Positions 33,366 to 41,348 of a stretch of 64,000 nt of DNA are shown piece by piece. Position numbers and translations under genes: made by a program. The notes beneath the pieces were generated by a model. That model saw only the letters and a program-made list of their open reading frames with translations. It searched no databases and was not told where the DNA came from. The DNA comes from JBBSNV01 sp964458605 (GTDB lineage Bacteria; Pseudomonadota; Alphaproteobacteria; Reyranellales; JAQSWP01): positions 62,001 to 126,000 of the forward strand of contig CAYWLS010000003.1 of the NCBI GenBank assembly GCA_964458605.1, read 5' to 3'. Each line of letters opens with the position of its first letter. Positions within the stretch are counted from its first letter, which is position 1.

Positions 33366-33417
33366 TGCCATCTCCTTGTGTAAAGCGCGAAGGGCCTTGC
33401 GGCCCAGCCTGTGTCTT

Positions 33418-33442
33418 ACGTTCTGCGGTATCGGCGGTTCCG
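33418..33442 (-). promoter_or_regulatory. EcfG-type promoter, GGAAC-N16-CGTA, before the DUF883 operon
   Basis: Minus-strand GGAAC (33442-33438), 16 bases, CGTA (33421-33418). It points at the DUF883 gene, whose ATG is 53 bases downstream. Confidence 0.7.
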
Positions 33443-33505
33443 GTGCGCCACGAAAAAGGGCCGGAAAACCGGCCCTTTCCGATGCGATTGATGCAGGATC
33501 GACGC

Positions 33506-33724
33506 TCAGTGACGCGAGCGCCTCAGCCCTTCGCGCTCGGCCTGGCGCAACTCCTTGCCTTCGGCGCCGTCGACCGCCTTCTCCGCGCGCTTGGCCTCGT
33601 CTTCGACCTTTCCCGACTTGGCGTGTCGCGTGGCGGCGTCGTTGTAGTGGCGCGCGGCGGTCTTGTTGCCCTCGCCTTCGTTCTGCTGGCCGACGCCAGG
33701 CTTGTTCGCGTGCTTGTCGTCCAT
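33506..33724 (-). CDS. Small hydrophilic protein downstream of ecfG
   Basis: A 72-residue highly charged protein, MDDKHANKPGVGQQNEGEGN then NKTAARHYNDAATRHAKSG and Lys/Glu-rich helix to the end; predicted disordered/helical. ATG 33724 has GGAGG 8 bases upstream. It is 27 bases after the sigma gene stop on the same strand, so probably in the same operon. Similar small charged proteins are frequent in alphaproteobacterial stress regulons; no function is known. Confidence 0.7.
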   Translation of the reverse strand: MDDKHANKPGVGQQNEGEGNKTAARHYNDAATRHAKSGKVEDEAKRAEKAVDGAEGKELRQAEREGLRRSRH

Positions 33725-33750
33725 CGATCGGTCCTCCGACGATTGCGCTG

Positions 33751-34332
33751 TCAGGCGTCGAGCGGGTGCAGGCGACCCTGCTCCTGCTTGATCGCGGCCA
33801 GGAACGCAGCCGCGGACTTCGCCTTGTCGATACCGCTGCCGACGCCGCTGTCGGCCGGACGGTTCATCAGCTCGGCCAGACGGGCGCGGGCCCGCGACAG
33901 GCGCGAGCGCACCGTGCCGATCGGGCAACCGATGATCTCGGCGGCTTCCTCGTAGCTGAGGTCGTGCACGCCGACCAGGATCAGCACTTCGCGGAACGCC
34001 GCCGGCAACTCCCAGAAGGCGCAGGCCATGTCGCGGAACTCCATCACCGAGTCCTGCGGCGCCGACTGCACCTGCTCGGCGCCGTTCAGCTCGGACTGGC
34101 GCGAGTCGGCGTAGCGCTTGCGGCGATACTGATCGACGAAACGATTGCGGATGACGGTGAACGCCCAGGCCTTGAAGCTGGAGCCCGGGATGAAGCGTTC
34201 CTGCGCGGTCAGCAGGCGCACCAATGCGTCCTGCACCAGATCGTCGGCGCTGGTGGCGTCGCGCGTCAGCGAGCGGGCGAAGGCGCGCATCGCCGGCAGG
34301 GCTTCCTTCACTTCATCCATGAAACTGGTCAT
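33751..34332 (-). CDS. ecfG: EcfG-type sigma factor (general stress response)
   Basis: A 193-residue ECF sigma factor with region 2 (AMRAFARSLTRDATSADDLVQDALVRL, core DDLVQDAL) and region 4 (FREVLILVGVHDLSYEEAAEIIGC, PIGTVRSRLSRARARLAEL). The LILVGxxxxSYEEAAEIxGCxxGTxxSR block is the EcfG signature. It would direct RNA polymerase to GGAAC-N16/17-CGTT promoters. It is 44 bases downstream of the small gene at 34377, with their shared EcfG promoter at 34651, which would give positive feedback. An anti-sigma (NepR) is not immediately adjacent but is encoded at 36744. Confidence 0.85.
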   Translation of the reverse strand: MTSFMDEVKEALPAMRAFARSLTRDATSADDLVQDALVRLLTAQERFIPGSSFKAWAFTVIRNRFVDQYRRKRYADSRQSELNGAEQVQSAPQDSVMEFRDMACAFWELPAAFREVLILVGVHDLSYEEAAEIIGCPIGTVRSRLSRARARLAELMNRPADSGVGSGIDKAKSAAAFLAAIKQEQGRLHPLDA

Positions 34333-34376
34333 CTTGCTACCTCTGTTCTGGTCTCGGGCTTCGCTTCGAAGTCGCC

Positions 34377-34613
34377 TCAGGCGGCTTTATGGAGTCGCAG
34401 CAGGGCATCGTTGACCCGCCGCAGCAATTCGCTCTTGGCGGCGTCCACGCCCTTGGCGTCGAGCGCCGGCATGTTCTCCTCGGTGGCGTTGAGCTCGAGT
34501 TCGAGATCGAGCTTCCACTGCGCCAGCATCTTCTCCTTGTCGGCGGCGCTGATCGATTTGTCCGCCACCAGCAGTTCCGGCGATGCGGGCCGCGATTCAT
34601 CGCTGTTGACCAT
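34377..34613 (-). CDS. Small acidic protein upstream of ecfG
   Basis: A 78-residue protein with an acidic helix-rich pattern (ISAADKEKMLAQWKLDLELELNATEEN, only part quoted elsewhere) and no TM segment. It does not fit the NepR motif. Small DKExML-xWxxDL proteins occur beside stress sigma genes in relatives, but I know no tested function. It lies in the same transcript as ecfG, with a GGAAC-N16-TGTT promoter 38 bases upstream of its ATG. Confidence 0.65.
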   Translation of the reverse strand: MVNSDESRPASPELLVADKSISAADKEKMLAQWKLDLELELNATEENMPALDAKGVDAAKSELLRRVNDALLRLHKAA

Positions 34614-34650
34614 CCTCGTTGCGCTCCTTATTGCGTGTTACAGCCATACC

Positions 34651-34675
34651 AACACCGATCGGCGGGTTCGGTTCC
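34651..34675 (-). promoter_or_regulatory. EcfG-type promoter, GGAAC-N16-TGTT, before the ecfG operon
   Basis: Minus-strand GGAAC (34675-34671), 16 bases, TGTT (34654-34651), same variant as at the kinase. It would drive the 78-residue protein and ecfG, i.e. an autoregulatory loop. Confidence 0.6.
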
Positions 34676-34734
34676 CGCATTTCTCCTTCTTGGGAATCGG
34701 CTGCTTTTTCAGTCGGTTAGCGTAGTTGACGGCA

Positions 34735-35277
34735 ATGAAAGAAGGCTCCCCACCCCAATACCGCAGCGTGGGCGACCTGCACGCGGCCCTGGTCGAGGAA
34801 CTGCCGCATCTGCGCCGCTTCGCCTATTTCCTGCTCGGCAACCGCGATCGGGCCGACGATCTGGTGCAGGAAACCCTGGCGCGCGCGGTGGCCAATGTCG
34901 GCCGCCTGCGCCCCGACAGCAACATGCGCGCCTGGCTGTTCACCATCGCCCGCAACGTCGCGCGCAACGACGCGCGCCGCCACCGCCGCAACCCGATCGA
35001 TCACAATCGGGAACTGAGCGATTCGCACTCGGCAACCGGCCAGACGCAGGACGCCACGGTCGAATTGCGCCAGTTGCAGGATGCCTTGCTGGCCCTGCCG
35101 CTGGCGTTCCGCCAGACGCTGTTCCTGTGCGCCATCGAGGGCATGAGCTACGAAGATGCGGCCCAGATATTGGACGTGCCGATCGGCACCATCCGCTCGC
35201 GACTGGCGCGCGGCAGGTCGATGTTGCAGCGCCTGCTGGACGGCGAACCCGCGCGCGGCAAGCCGAAGCCGGATTGA
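34735..35277 (+). CDS. Second ECF sigma factor
   Basis: A 180-residue ECF sigma: region 2 with FLLGNRDRADDLVQETLARAV and MRAWLFTIARNVARNDARRH, and region 4 with FLCAIEGMSYEDAAQILDVPIGT then RSRLARGRSMLQRLL. It differs from EcfG in region 4 (CAIEGMSYEDAAQ). ATG 34735 is preferred to a TTG at 34726. It is followed after 66 bases by an anti-sigma-like gene, the usual ECF layout. Its own promoter class is unknown, and a weak GGAAT-N17-GGTT site lies before it. Confidence 0.88.
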   Translation: MKEGSPPQYRSVGDLHAALVEELPHLRRFAYFLLGNRDRADDLVQETLARAVANVGRLRPDSNMRAWLFTIARNVARNDARRHRRNPIDHNRELSDSHSATGQTQDATVELRQLQDALLALPLAFRQTLFLCAIEGMSYEDAAQILDVPIGTIRSRLARGRSMLQRLLDGEPARGKPKPD

Positions 35278-35343
35278 GACGGCGTCAGGCTCGTATATGG
35301 TCGCCGGGGTTGTATAATAGGGCGGTGAAGGGTAAGAGGCGCC

Positions 35344-35580
35344 GTGGTCGTTCGTCCCACCAAGGTATCGTCCGCTGAACTGCAGGACTTCATCGAAGGC
35401 CGCCTGGCGCCGGAGCGTCAGGAGGCCGTGATGGAATATCTGCGCCACAATCCCAGCGAGGCGCGCCGGGTCGAGGCGCTGCGCCAGCAGGCCACGCGGC
35501 TGCGCCAGCTTGGCAAGGACATGCTGAGCGAGCCCGTGCCGGCGCAACTGCTCGACGTGCTGAAGAAACTGCGCAACTGA
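35344..35580 (+). CDS. Short anti-sigma-like protein (no membrane segment)
   Basis: A 78-residue protein: SSAELQDFIEGRLAPERQEAV and YLRHNPSEARRVEAL match the N-terminal part of anti-sigma factors that pair with ECF sigmas, but there is no transmembrane or periplasmic part and no zinc-binding His-Cys motif. The C-terminus GKDMLSEPVPAQLLDVLKKL also echoes the EPVPxxLLxLL core of NepR. GTG 35344 (after AAGAGGCGCC) is the best start. It is likely the regulator of the sigma factor just upstream, acting in the cytoplasm. Confidence 0.65.
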   Translation: MVVRPTKVSSAELQDFIEGRLAPERQEAVMEYLRHNPSEARRVEALRQQATRLRQLGKDMLSEPVPAQLLDVLKKLRN

Positions 35581-35614
35581 AACGGCGGCGGCACCCTGCA
35601 GCGCCGCCCGTTTC
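35579..35614. terminator. Hairpin between the convergent anti-sigma-like and phyR genes
   Basis: GAAACGGCGGCGGC and GCGCCGCCCGTTTC form a near-complete stem around CACCCTGCA. It sits in the 73-base gap between convergent stops, with no long T-run on either strand. Confidence 0.55.
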
Positions 35615-35653
35615 ATCCAATCCGATGGAAAAGCCTCTCGTCGGCCGCGCGGC

Positions 35654-36433
35654 TCAGTGCATCGGCTTGCGCACGTAGAGCGCCTGGGAAATCGCCGCCT
35701 TGACCGTCTCGGGCGCGAACGGCTTGGCGATCACGAAAGCCGGCTCCGGCGCCTCGCCGGTCAGCAGCTGCTCGGGATAGGCGGTGACGAAGATCACCGG
35801 CGTCTCGTGCTCCTTCAGGATGCGACGCACGGCGGCGATGCCGTTGTCGCCGCCCTTGAGCTGGATGTCGGCCAGGATCAGCGCCGGCCGGGTGCGCTGG
35901 GCCAGCGCCACCGCATCCTTTTCGGTCTCGGCGATACCCACCACCTTGTGGCCCATTTCCTCGACGATCGAGGCGACGTCGAGGGCGATGATCTTTTCAT
36001 CTTCGATGATCATGATCGGCGCCGGCCCCTGGCGCTCGATCTCCTGCTGCACGTCGTTGAACAGGCTGCGCGCCCGGTCTTCGTCGATATTCAGCACGTA
36101 GGCGACATCGGGGAAGGCATAACCCTCCAGCGCCACCAGCAGCAGCACCTGGCGCTGGCGCGGCGGCAGTTCGTGCAGCGCCGGATCGAGATCGGCGTCG
36201 TTGCGGTCGGCATAGAGCGTCTGCGGGTTGGTCCTGTCCCACACGCGATGGAACAGCCGGAACAACCCGCGTTGCACGTCGGACTCGTCCGGCAGGAAGT
36301 CGGGATTTTCGACGATCATTTCCAGCATGATGCGGACGTACTGATCGCCGATCCCCTGGCTGCCGGTCAGAGCCCGCGCGTAGCGGCGCAGGAAGGGCAG
36401 GGCGGCGATGATCTCGTTCTTGCCAATGGGCAT
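35654..36433 (-). CDS. phyR: PhyR, general stress response anti-anti-sigma regulator
   Basis: A 259-residue protein: a sigma-like N-half (residues ~1-130: LRRYARALTGSQ, LPPRQRQVLLLVALEGYAFPD) and a C-terminal receiver with all key residues intact, acidic pair E144/D145 in IIEDEKII, phospho-Asp D189 in ILADIQL, T217 in VTAYP and K237 in AKPF. When phosphorylated it binds NepR and frees the EcfG sigma factor. ATG 36433 (MPIGKNEII) has AAAGG 7 bases upstream; a longer frame adds an uncharacteristic leader. It is divergent from the nepR-like gene, the usual alphaproteobacterial arrangement. Confidence 0.95.
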   Translation of the reverse strand: MPIGKNEIIAALPFLRRYARALTGSQGIGDQYVRIMLEMIVENPDFLPDESDVQRGLFRLFHRVWDRTNPQTLYADRNDADLDPALHELPPRQRQVLLLVALEGYAFPDVAYVLNIDEDRARSLFNDVQQEIERQGPAPIMIIEDEKIIALDVASIVEEMGHKVVGIAETEKDAVALAQRTRPALILADIQLKGGDNGIAAVRRILKEHETPVIFVTAYPEQLLTGEAPEPAFVIAKPFAPETVKAAISQALYVRKPMH

Positions 36434-36594
36434 TGACAGCCTTTCGTTGCCGGATGGGCGTCCGACCAAAGCATGTTGGCGGTCGCGACGTATGACCGAC
36501 GCCGAAAAATAGCCGGCGTGGCCGCTGGACTGTAGAGCAGGTCTGGAGCTTCACACAACTGTCGGCGGCAAGTATTTTTCTGCGGTTTTGCGCG

Positions 36595-36619
36595 GGAACC
36601 GCGCGACCGATACAGCGTA
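36595..36619 (+). promoter_or_regulatory. EcfG-type promoter, GGAAC-N16-CGTA, before the nepR-like gene
   Basis: GGAAC at 36595-36599, 16 bases, CGTA at 36616-36619. It lies in the 310-base gap between phyR and nepR-like starts, where nothing else is seen. The site points at the nepR-like gene, giving the expected feedback from EcfG. Confidence 0.7.
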
Positions 36620-36743
36620 GCTACATTTGCGCCAAGCCATTGGCGAGGCGCAGCATGCAGGTAGCGTAGATCAACAGGGCACAGGGCATCGTTGCGTATT
36701 TCTCATGAGCGGCGAGCTAAATGAACCGAGGCAGGACCCGGCA

Positions 36744-36908
36744 ATGGAAGGACAGGCCAAGCCGTCTGGCGCCCAGTCGCGCATGCAACAGTTGCTGCAT
36801 GGCTTGCGCCTGTCCGCGGCCGACGACATGGCTCCCGCCGACGACCTCGACCGGCTGGCGCGCATGATCGACGATGCCCGCAAATCGGCCGCGCGTCGTC
36901 GCGCCTGA
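36744..36908 (+). CDS. nepR: NepR-like anti-sigma factor
   Basis: A 54-residue protein from ATG 36744 (67 from the ATG at 36705, which has no Shine-Dalgarno). The block QSRMQQLLHGLRLSAADDMA (followed by PADDLDRLARMIDD) aligns with the NepR motif QSRIGxxLRxxYxxxxxxPVPDRFxxLLxxLD, with the conserved Q-S-R and the later D-x-L. The proline of PVPxR is shifted and the Tyr is replaced, so this is a divergent NepR. NepR binds EcfG and is displaced by phospho-PhyR. It is divergent from phyR and preceded by an EcfG-type promoter, but ecfG is not the next gene. Confidence 0.6.
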   Translation: MEGQAKPSGAQSRMQQLLHGLRLSAADDMAPADDLDRLARMIDDARKSAARRRA

Positions 36909-37074
36909 GCCGCCTCGGCGCCCCACTCTTCCGCCAAGCCCGATTTTGTTCCTTGCCGGCCGCTGTGGCGCGGCTGGCCATCGAGCGCGCCCGGTTGCCG
37001 CGCCGTCCAGGCAAAGCTGCCCGGCCCCTTGGCGGATGAGCGGCGCCTGGCCCATGGCGCGGAATCGGCGGCGC

Positions 37075-37100
37075 GGAACCGGCGATTTTGGCCAGCCGTA
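37075..37100 (+). promoter_or_regulatory. EcfG-type promoter, GGAAC-N17-CGTA, before the DUF1328 gene
   Basis: GGAAC at 37075-37079, 17 bases, CGTA at 37097-37100. It lies 70 bases before ATG 37171. Confidence 0.7.
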
Positions 37101-37170
37101 GTGCCGACACACCGCATGCCCCGCAACGGCGCCCGAGCGCCCTGACGCTGGGCCAATCAGGAGGCAGGTC

Positions 37171-37350
37171 ATGTTGCGCTGGGTTCTCATTTTCTTGGTG
37201 TTGGCGCTGGTTGCGGCGCTGCTGGGCTTCGGCGGCCTGGCGACCGGCTTCGCCGAGATCGCCAAGATCATCTTCGTCGTCTTCGTCGTGCTGTTCGTGA
37301 TCGCGTTGATTGCCGCTCTGGTGCGCGGCCGGCCGCCCACGGTTCCCTGA
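37171..37350 (+). CDS. DUF1328-type small membrane protein
   Basis: A 59-residue inner-membrane protein: MLRWVLIFLVLALVAALLGF, then GLATGFAEIAKIIFVVFVVL and a short cationic end. The L-G-F-G-G...A-x-A-K-I-x-F-x-x-F pattern is that of the DUF1328/YtjA family. ATG 37171 has AGGAGG 7 bases upstream, and an EcfG promoter lies at 37075. The family is frequent in stress regulons of Alphaproteobacteria; its function is unknown. Confidence 0.88.
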   Translation: MLRWVLIFLVLALVAALLGFGGLATGFAEIAKIIFVVFVVLFVIALIAALVRGRPPTVP

Positions 37351-37389
37351 CCGAACGGACGCTGCCCGCGCCGCGCGACGCGAGCCTGC

Positions 37390-37415
37390 GGAACCCCGCA
37401 GCTCGCGTCGTCGTT
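37390..37415 (+). promoter_or_regulatory. EcfG-type promoter, exact GGAAC-N17-CGTT
   Basis: GGAAC at 37390-37394, 17 bases, CGTT at 37412-37415, exact consensus, 38 bases before ATG 37454. Confidence 0.8.
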
Positions 37416-37453
37416 TTTCGGACAGGACATTGGCCGGACAGCAGGAGGCGGAC

Positions 37454-37888
37454 ATGAAGACCAAATCCAAATCCAATTGGCTTATCGACGCCATCGTCGT
37501 GGCCGCAGGCGTGGCGGCGATCATGGCGACCGGCGGCGGGGCCCGTGCCTTGCCGGTCGCTCCCTCCGTCGGTTGCCAAGTGCAGCAGGGCGGCGCCATG
37601 AGCAAGACGGCGGTGCTGCGCCCCGACCTGACGACCGTGTGGTTCGACCGCGATTCGGCCACGCTGTCGGATGCCGGCGCGCGCACGCTGCTGTCGGCGG
37701 TGCAGAACCACGAGCCCGGCACCGTGCTGCAGATCCAGGTAATGGGCGGCGAGCGACCCAACCGGCCGTCCGACCACGTGGCGATCGATCGCGTCGCGAC
37801 CGTGGCGGCGGTGGCCGCGCTCAACAACATTCCCGCCGATTCCATTTCAATCCAGCCGCCGGAGACCGAACTGGGCTGCGCCAGCTAG
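37454..37888 (+). CDS. Exported OmpA-like C-terminal domain protein, EcfG-controlled
   Basis: A 144-residue protein. The N-terminal hydrophobic segment (WLIDAIVVAAGVAAIMATGG) serves as signal or anchor. The rest (TTVWFDRDSATLSDAGARTLLSAV and DHVAIDRVATVAAVAAL, short parts) resembles the peptidoglycan-binding OmpA-C fold, with a variant D-R-V-A-T-V instead of the usual R-A-x-x-V. Two cysteines (GCQV and LGCAS) may bond. ATG 37454 has GGAGG upstream, an exact EcfG promoter precedes it, and a good terminator follows, so it is a single-gene stress unit. Confidence 0.75.
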   Translation: MKTKSKSNWLIDAIVVAAGVAAIMATGGGARALPVAPSVGCQVQQGGAMSKTAVLRPDLTTVWFDRDSATLSDAGARTLLSAVQNHEPGTVLQIQVMGGERPNRPSDHVAIDRVATVAAVAALNNIPADSISIQPPETELGCAS

Positions 37889-37916
37889 GCGCGGCGGCGG
37901 CCGGCCAAGGAACGGC

Positions 37917-37948
37917 AAAAGGGCGACCCTCGCGGGCCGCCCTTTTTT
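37917..37948 (+). terminator. Terminator after the OmpA-like gene
   Basis: GGGCGACCC and GGGCCGCCC pair with a short loop, followed by TTTTTT. It follows the OmpA-like stop and faces the end of the PRC-barrel gene. Confidence 0.85.
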
Positions 37949-37987
37949 GTTTGGGCCGGACGCATGCGCCTGGCCTGCCGGGCCGTC

Positions 37988-38374
37988 CTACAACCAGGTC
38001 GGCACCACGCCATAGTATTGATGGATCGTCTTGTTCCAGACCGGGTCTTGCCAAGCGACCTTGTCGGCGTCGGCGTAGCGCGGTGCCTTGTCGAGGCGTT
38101 CCTTGTCGAGGTCGACGACGTAACCGCCCATCTGCGGCGAATAGTCCAGCACGCTCCACGGCAACGGATGGTGATGGTCGCCCACCAGGCCCAGGAAGCC
38201 GCCGAACGCCATCACGGCGTAGGCCACCCGGCCGCTGTATTTGTCGATCATGATGTTCTCGATCGAGCCCAGCTTCTCGCCCTTGCGGTTGTACACGGCG
38301 GTGCCTTCCACACGGTCGGCCGCGATCAGGCGGTCGGAATCGCGGTTTTCCACGGCGCTCTTGCTGCCATCCAT
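37988..38374 (-). CDS. PRC-barrel domain protein
   Basis: A 128-residue protein with the PRC-barrel pattern: LIAADRVEGTAVYNRKGEKLG, IENIMIDKYSGRVAYAVMAFGG, and the beta-barrel end PLPWSVLDYSPQMGGYVVDL. PRC-barrels occur in RimM and photosynthetic reaction-centre H subunits; these small stand-alone versions are common in stress regulons. There is no signal peptide, so it is cytosolic. A GGAAC-N16-CGGT site is 57 bases upstream of its start. Confidence 0.88.
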   Translation of the reverse strand: MDGSKSAVENRDSDRLIAADRVEGTAVYNRKGEKLGSIENIMIDKYSGRVAYAVMAFGGFLGLVGDHHHPLPWSVLDYSPQMGGYVVDLDKERLDKAPRYADADKVAWQDPVWNKTIHQYYGVVPTWL

Positions 38375-38430
38375 TTCATTCTCCTTGTCGATGAGGCTGC
38401 ACGGCGCTCATGCGCGCCGCTGATCTGCTT

Positions 38431-38455
38431 ACCGTAAGGCCGGGCGAATCGTTCC
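38431..38455 (-). promoter_or_regulatory. Possible EcfG-type promoter, GGAAC-N16-CGGT
   Basis: Minus-strand GGAAC (38455-38451), 16 bases, CGGT (38434-38431), one mismatch to CGTT. It would serve the PRC-barrel gene. Confidence 0.5.
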
Positions 38456-38583
38456 GTTCCCGCCACATTGGCCGAAAACCACCCATTTCCAGGCCATGGC
38501 GGGCCGCGCTCAACCTTTGACGACGTCGCGTCCGATAGGCTACGACTTGGGGTGTTTAGGGACGGAAAAATCCAAAGGGCAAA

Positions 38584-39331
38584 ATGGCCGACGACGTTAT
38601 TCTCGAAACGCGCGGTCTTACCAAGGAATTTTCGGGCTTCGTCGCCGTGAAGGACGTCAATCTTCGCGTGCGGCGCGGTTCGATCCACGCGCTGATCGGA
38701 CCGAACGGCGCGGGTAAGACCACCTGCTTCAACCTGCTGACCAAATTCCTCAAGCCGACGCGCGGGGAAATTTCCTACAACGGTCGCAACATCACCCACA
38801 CCCAGGCCGCCGACATCGCGCGCATGGGGCTGGTGCGCTCGTTCCAGATCTCGGCAGTGTTTCCCCATCTCAGCGTGCTCGAGAACGTGCGCATCGCCCT
38901 GCAGCGCCCGCTCGGCAATTCCTTTCATTTCTGGCGCTCCGAGCACGTGCTGGACAAGCTGAACGAACGGGCGCTCGAGCTGATCGCCGCCGTCGGCCTG
39001 ACCGACTTCGTCAAGATCGCCGCCGTCGAATTGCCCTATGGCCGCAAGCGCGCGCTGGAGATCGCCACCACCCTGGCGGTCGATCCCGAGATGCTGCTGC
39101 TCGACGAGCCGATGGCGGGTCTCGGCCACGAGGACATCGCCCGCATCAGCGCGCTGATCCGCCAGGTCTCGGCTGGCCGCACCGTGCTGATGGTCGAGCA
39201 CAACATGAGCGTGGTGTCCGATCTCAGCGACACCATCACCGTCATGCAGCGCGGCGAGATCCTGGTCGAAGGCCCCTACCAGCAGGTGTCGCGCGACCAG
39301 CGCGTGATCGAAGCCTATGTGGGGACCGGCA

Positions 39332-39339
<8 letters not shown>
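38584..39339 (+). CDS. livG: Branched-chain amino acid-type ABC transporter ATP-binding protein LivG
   Basis: A 251-residue ATPase: Walker A GPNGAGKTTCFNLL, signature-region LPYGRKRALEIATTLA (LivG-type, replacing LSGGQ), Walker B MLLLDEPMAGLGH, switch His in MVEHNMSVV. It energises the importer with LivF, the two permeases and the binding protein, all immediately downstream, for leucine-like amino acids or another small acid/amide. Confidence 0.93.
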
Positions 39340-40060
<721 letters not shown>

Positions 40061-40112
40061 CGCGCGGGGATAACCGGTCCAGCTCAAGGACTGTAAACAG
40101 GAGGAGGAGTAG

Positions 40113-41318
40113 ATGAAGTTCAAGACGGGATTGGCCGGCCTTGCCGGCCTTGTACTGGCCGCGACCGCGGCCCAGGCGCAGGTCTCCGACGACGTCGTCA
40201 AGATCGGCGTGCTCAACGACATGTCGAGCCTGTACGCCGATATCGGCGGCCAGGGCTCGGTGACTGCCGCGCGCATGGCGGTCGAGGATTTCGGCGGCAA
40301 GGTACTGGGCAAGCCGATCGAGATCATCTTCGCCGACCACCAGAACAAGCCCGACGTCGGCGCCAACATCGCCCGCCAGTGGATCGACACCGACAAGGTC
40401 GACGTCATCGTCGACGTGCCGACCTCGTCCGTGGCGCTGGCCGTGCAGCAGGTCACCAAGGAGAAGAAACGCGTCTTCCTGATGTCGGGCCCGGCCTCGT
40501 CCGACCTGACCGGCAAGTCGTGCTCGCCCTACGGCATCGCCTGGACCTACGACACCTACATGCTGGCCAACGGCACCGGCACGGCGCTGACCAAGGCCGG
40601 CGGCGACACCTGGTTCTTCCTGACCTCCGACTACGCCTTCGGCCATGCGCTGGAACGCGACACCGGCGACGCGGTCAAGGCGGCGGGCGGCAAGGTGCTG
40701 GGCGCGGTGCGTCACCCGCTCAACAACGCCGACTTCTCCTCGTTCCTGCTGCAGGCGCAGGCCTCGAAGGCCAAGGTCATCGGCCTGGCCAATGCCGGCG
40801 GCGACACCATCAACTCGATCAAGCAGGCTTCCGAGTTCGGCATCGTCGCCGGCGGCCAGAAGCTGGCTGGTCTGCTGGTGTTCATCACCGACGTGCACTC
40901 GCTGGGCCTGAAGGTAGCCAACGGCCTGGTGATCACCGGCTCGTTCTACTGGGACCAGAACGACGAGACCCGCGCCTGGTCGAAGAAATATTTCGCCAAG
41001 ACCGGCAAGATGCCGACCATGACCCAGGCCGGCGTGTACGGCGAAGTGCTGCACTATCTGAAGGCCATCAAGGCCGCCGGCACCGATGACGCCGACAAGG
41101 TGTTGGCCAAGATGCGCGAAATCCCGATCAACGACTTCATGACCAAGAACGGCAAGATTCGCGTCGACGGCCGGGTGGTGCGCGATGCCTATCTGTTCGA
41201 GGTCAAGAAGCCGGAAGAGTCGAAGTATCCTTGGGACTACTACAAGGTGCTCGCCACCATCCCGGCGGATCAGGTGACGCGTCCGCTCAAGGACGGCGGC
41301 TGCGACCTGGTGAAGTAG
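40113..41318 (+). CDS. ABC transporter substrate-binding protein, LivJ/K type (Peripla_BP_6)
   Basis: A 401-residue periplasmic protein with signal MKFKTGLAGLAGLVLAATAA, cleavage near AQAQ. The mature start VSDDVVKIGVLNDMSSLYAD and IIFADHQNKPDVGANIARQW match the Leu/Ile/Val-binding fold; the later DLVK end is a short tail. AGGAGGAGGAG precedes the ATG. Similar proteins bind urea, amides or aromatic acids, so the substrate is not certain. Confidence 0.9.
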   Translation: MKFKTGLAGLAGLVLAATAAQAQVSDDVVKIGVLNDMSSLYADIGGQGSVTAARMAVEDFGGKVLGKPIEIIFADHQNKPDVGANIARQWIDTDKVDVIVDVPTSSVALAVQQVTKEKKRVFLMSGPASSDLTGKSCSPYGIAWTYDTYMLANGTGTALTKAGGDTWFFLTSDYAFGHALERDTGDAVKAAGGKVLGAVRHPLNNADFSSFLLQAQASKAKVIGLANAGGDTINSIKQASEFGIVAGGQKLAGLLVFITDVHSLGLKVANGLVITGSFYWDQNDETRAWSKKYFAKTGKMPTMTQAGVYGEVLHYLKAIKAAGTDDADKVLAKMREIPINDFMTKNGKIRVDGRVVRDAYLFEVKKPEESKYPWDYYKVLATIPADQVTRPLKDGGCDLVK

Positions 41319-41348
41319 GTCGCAACGACGCAACCCAGGGGGGCCGCC

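Noticed and set aside
34693..34718. GGAAT-N17-GGTT as an EcfG promoter for the second ECF sigma gene
   Set aside because: Two mismatches and only about 16 bases to the ATG; too weak to list.
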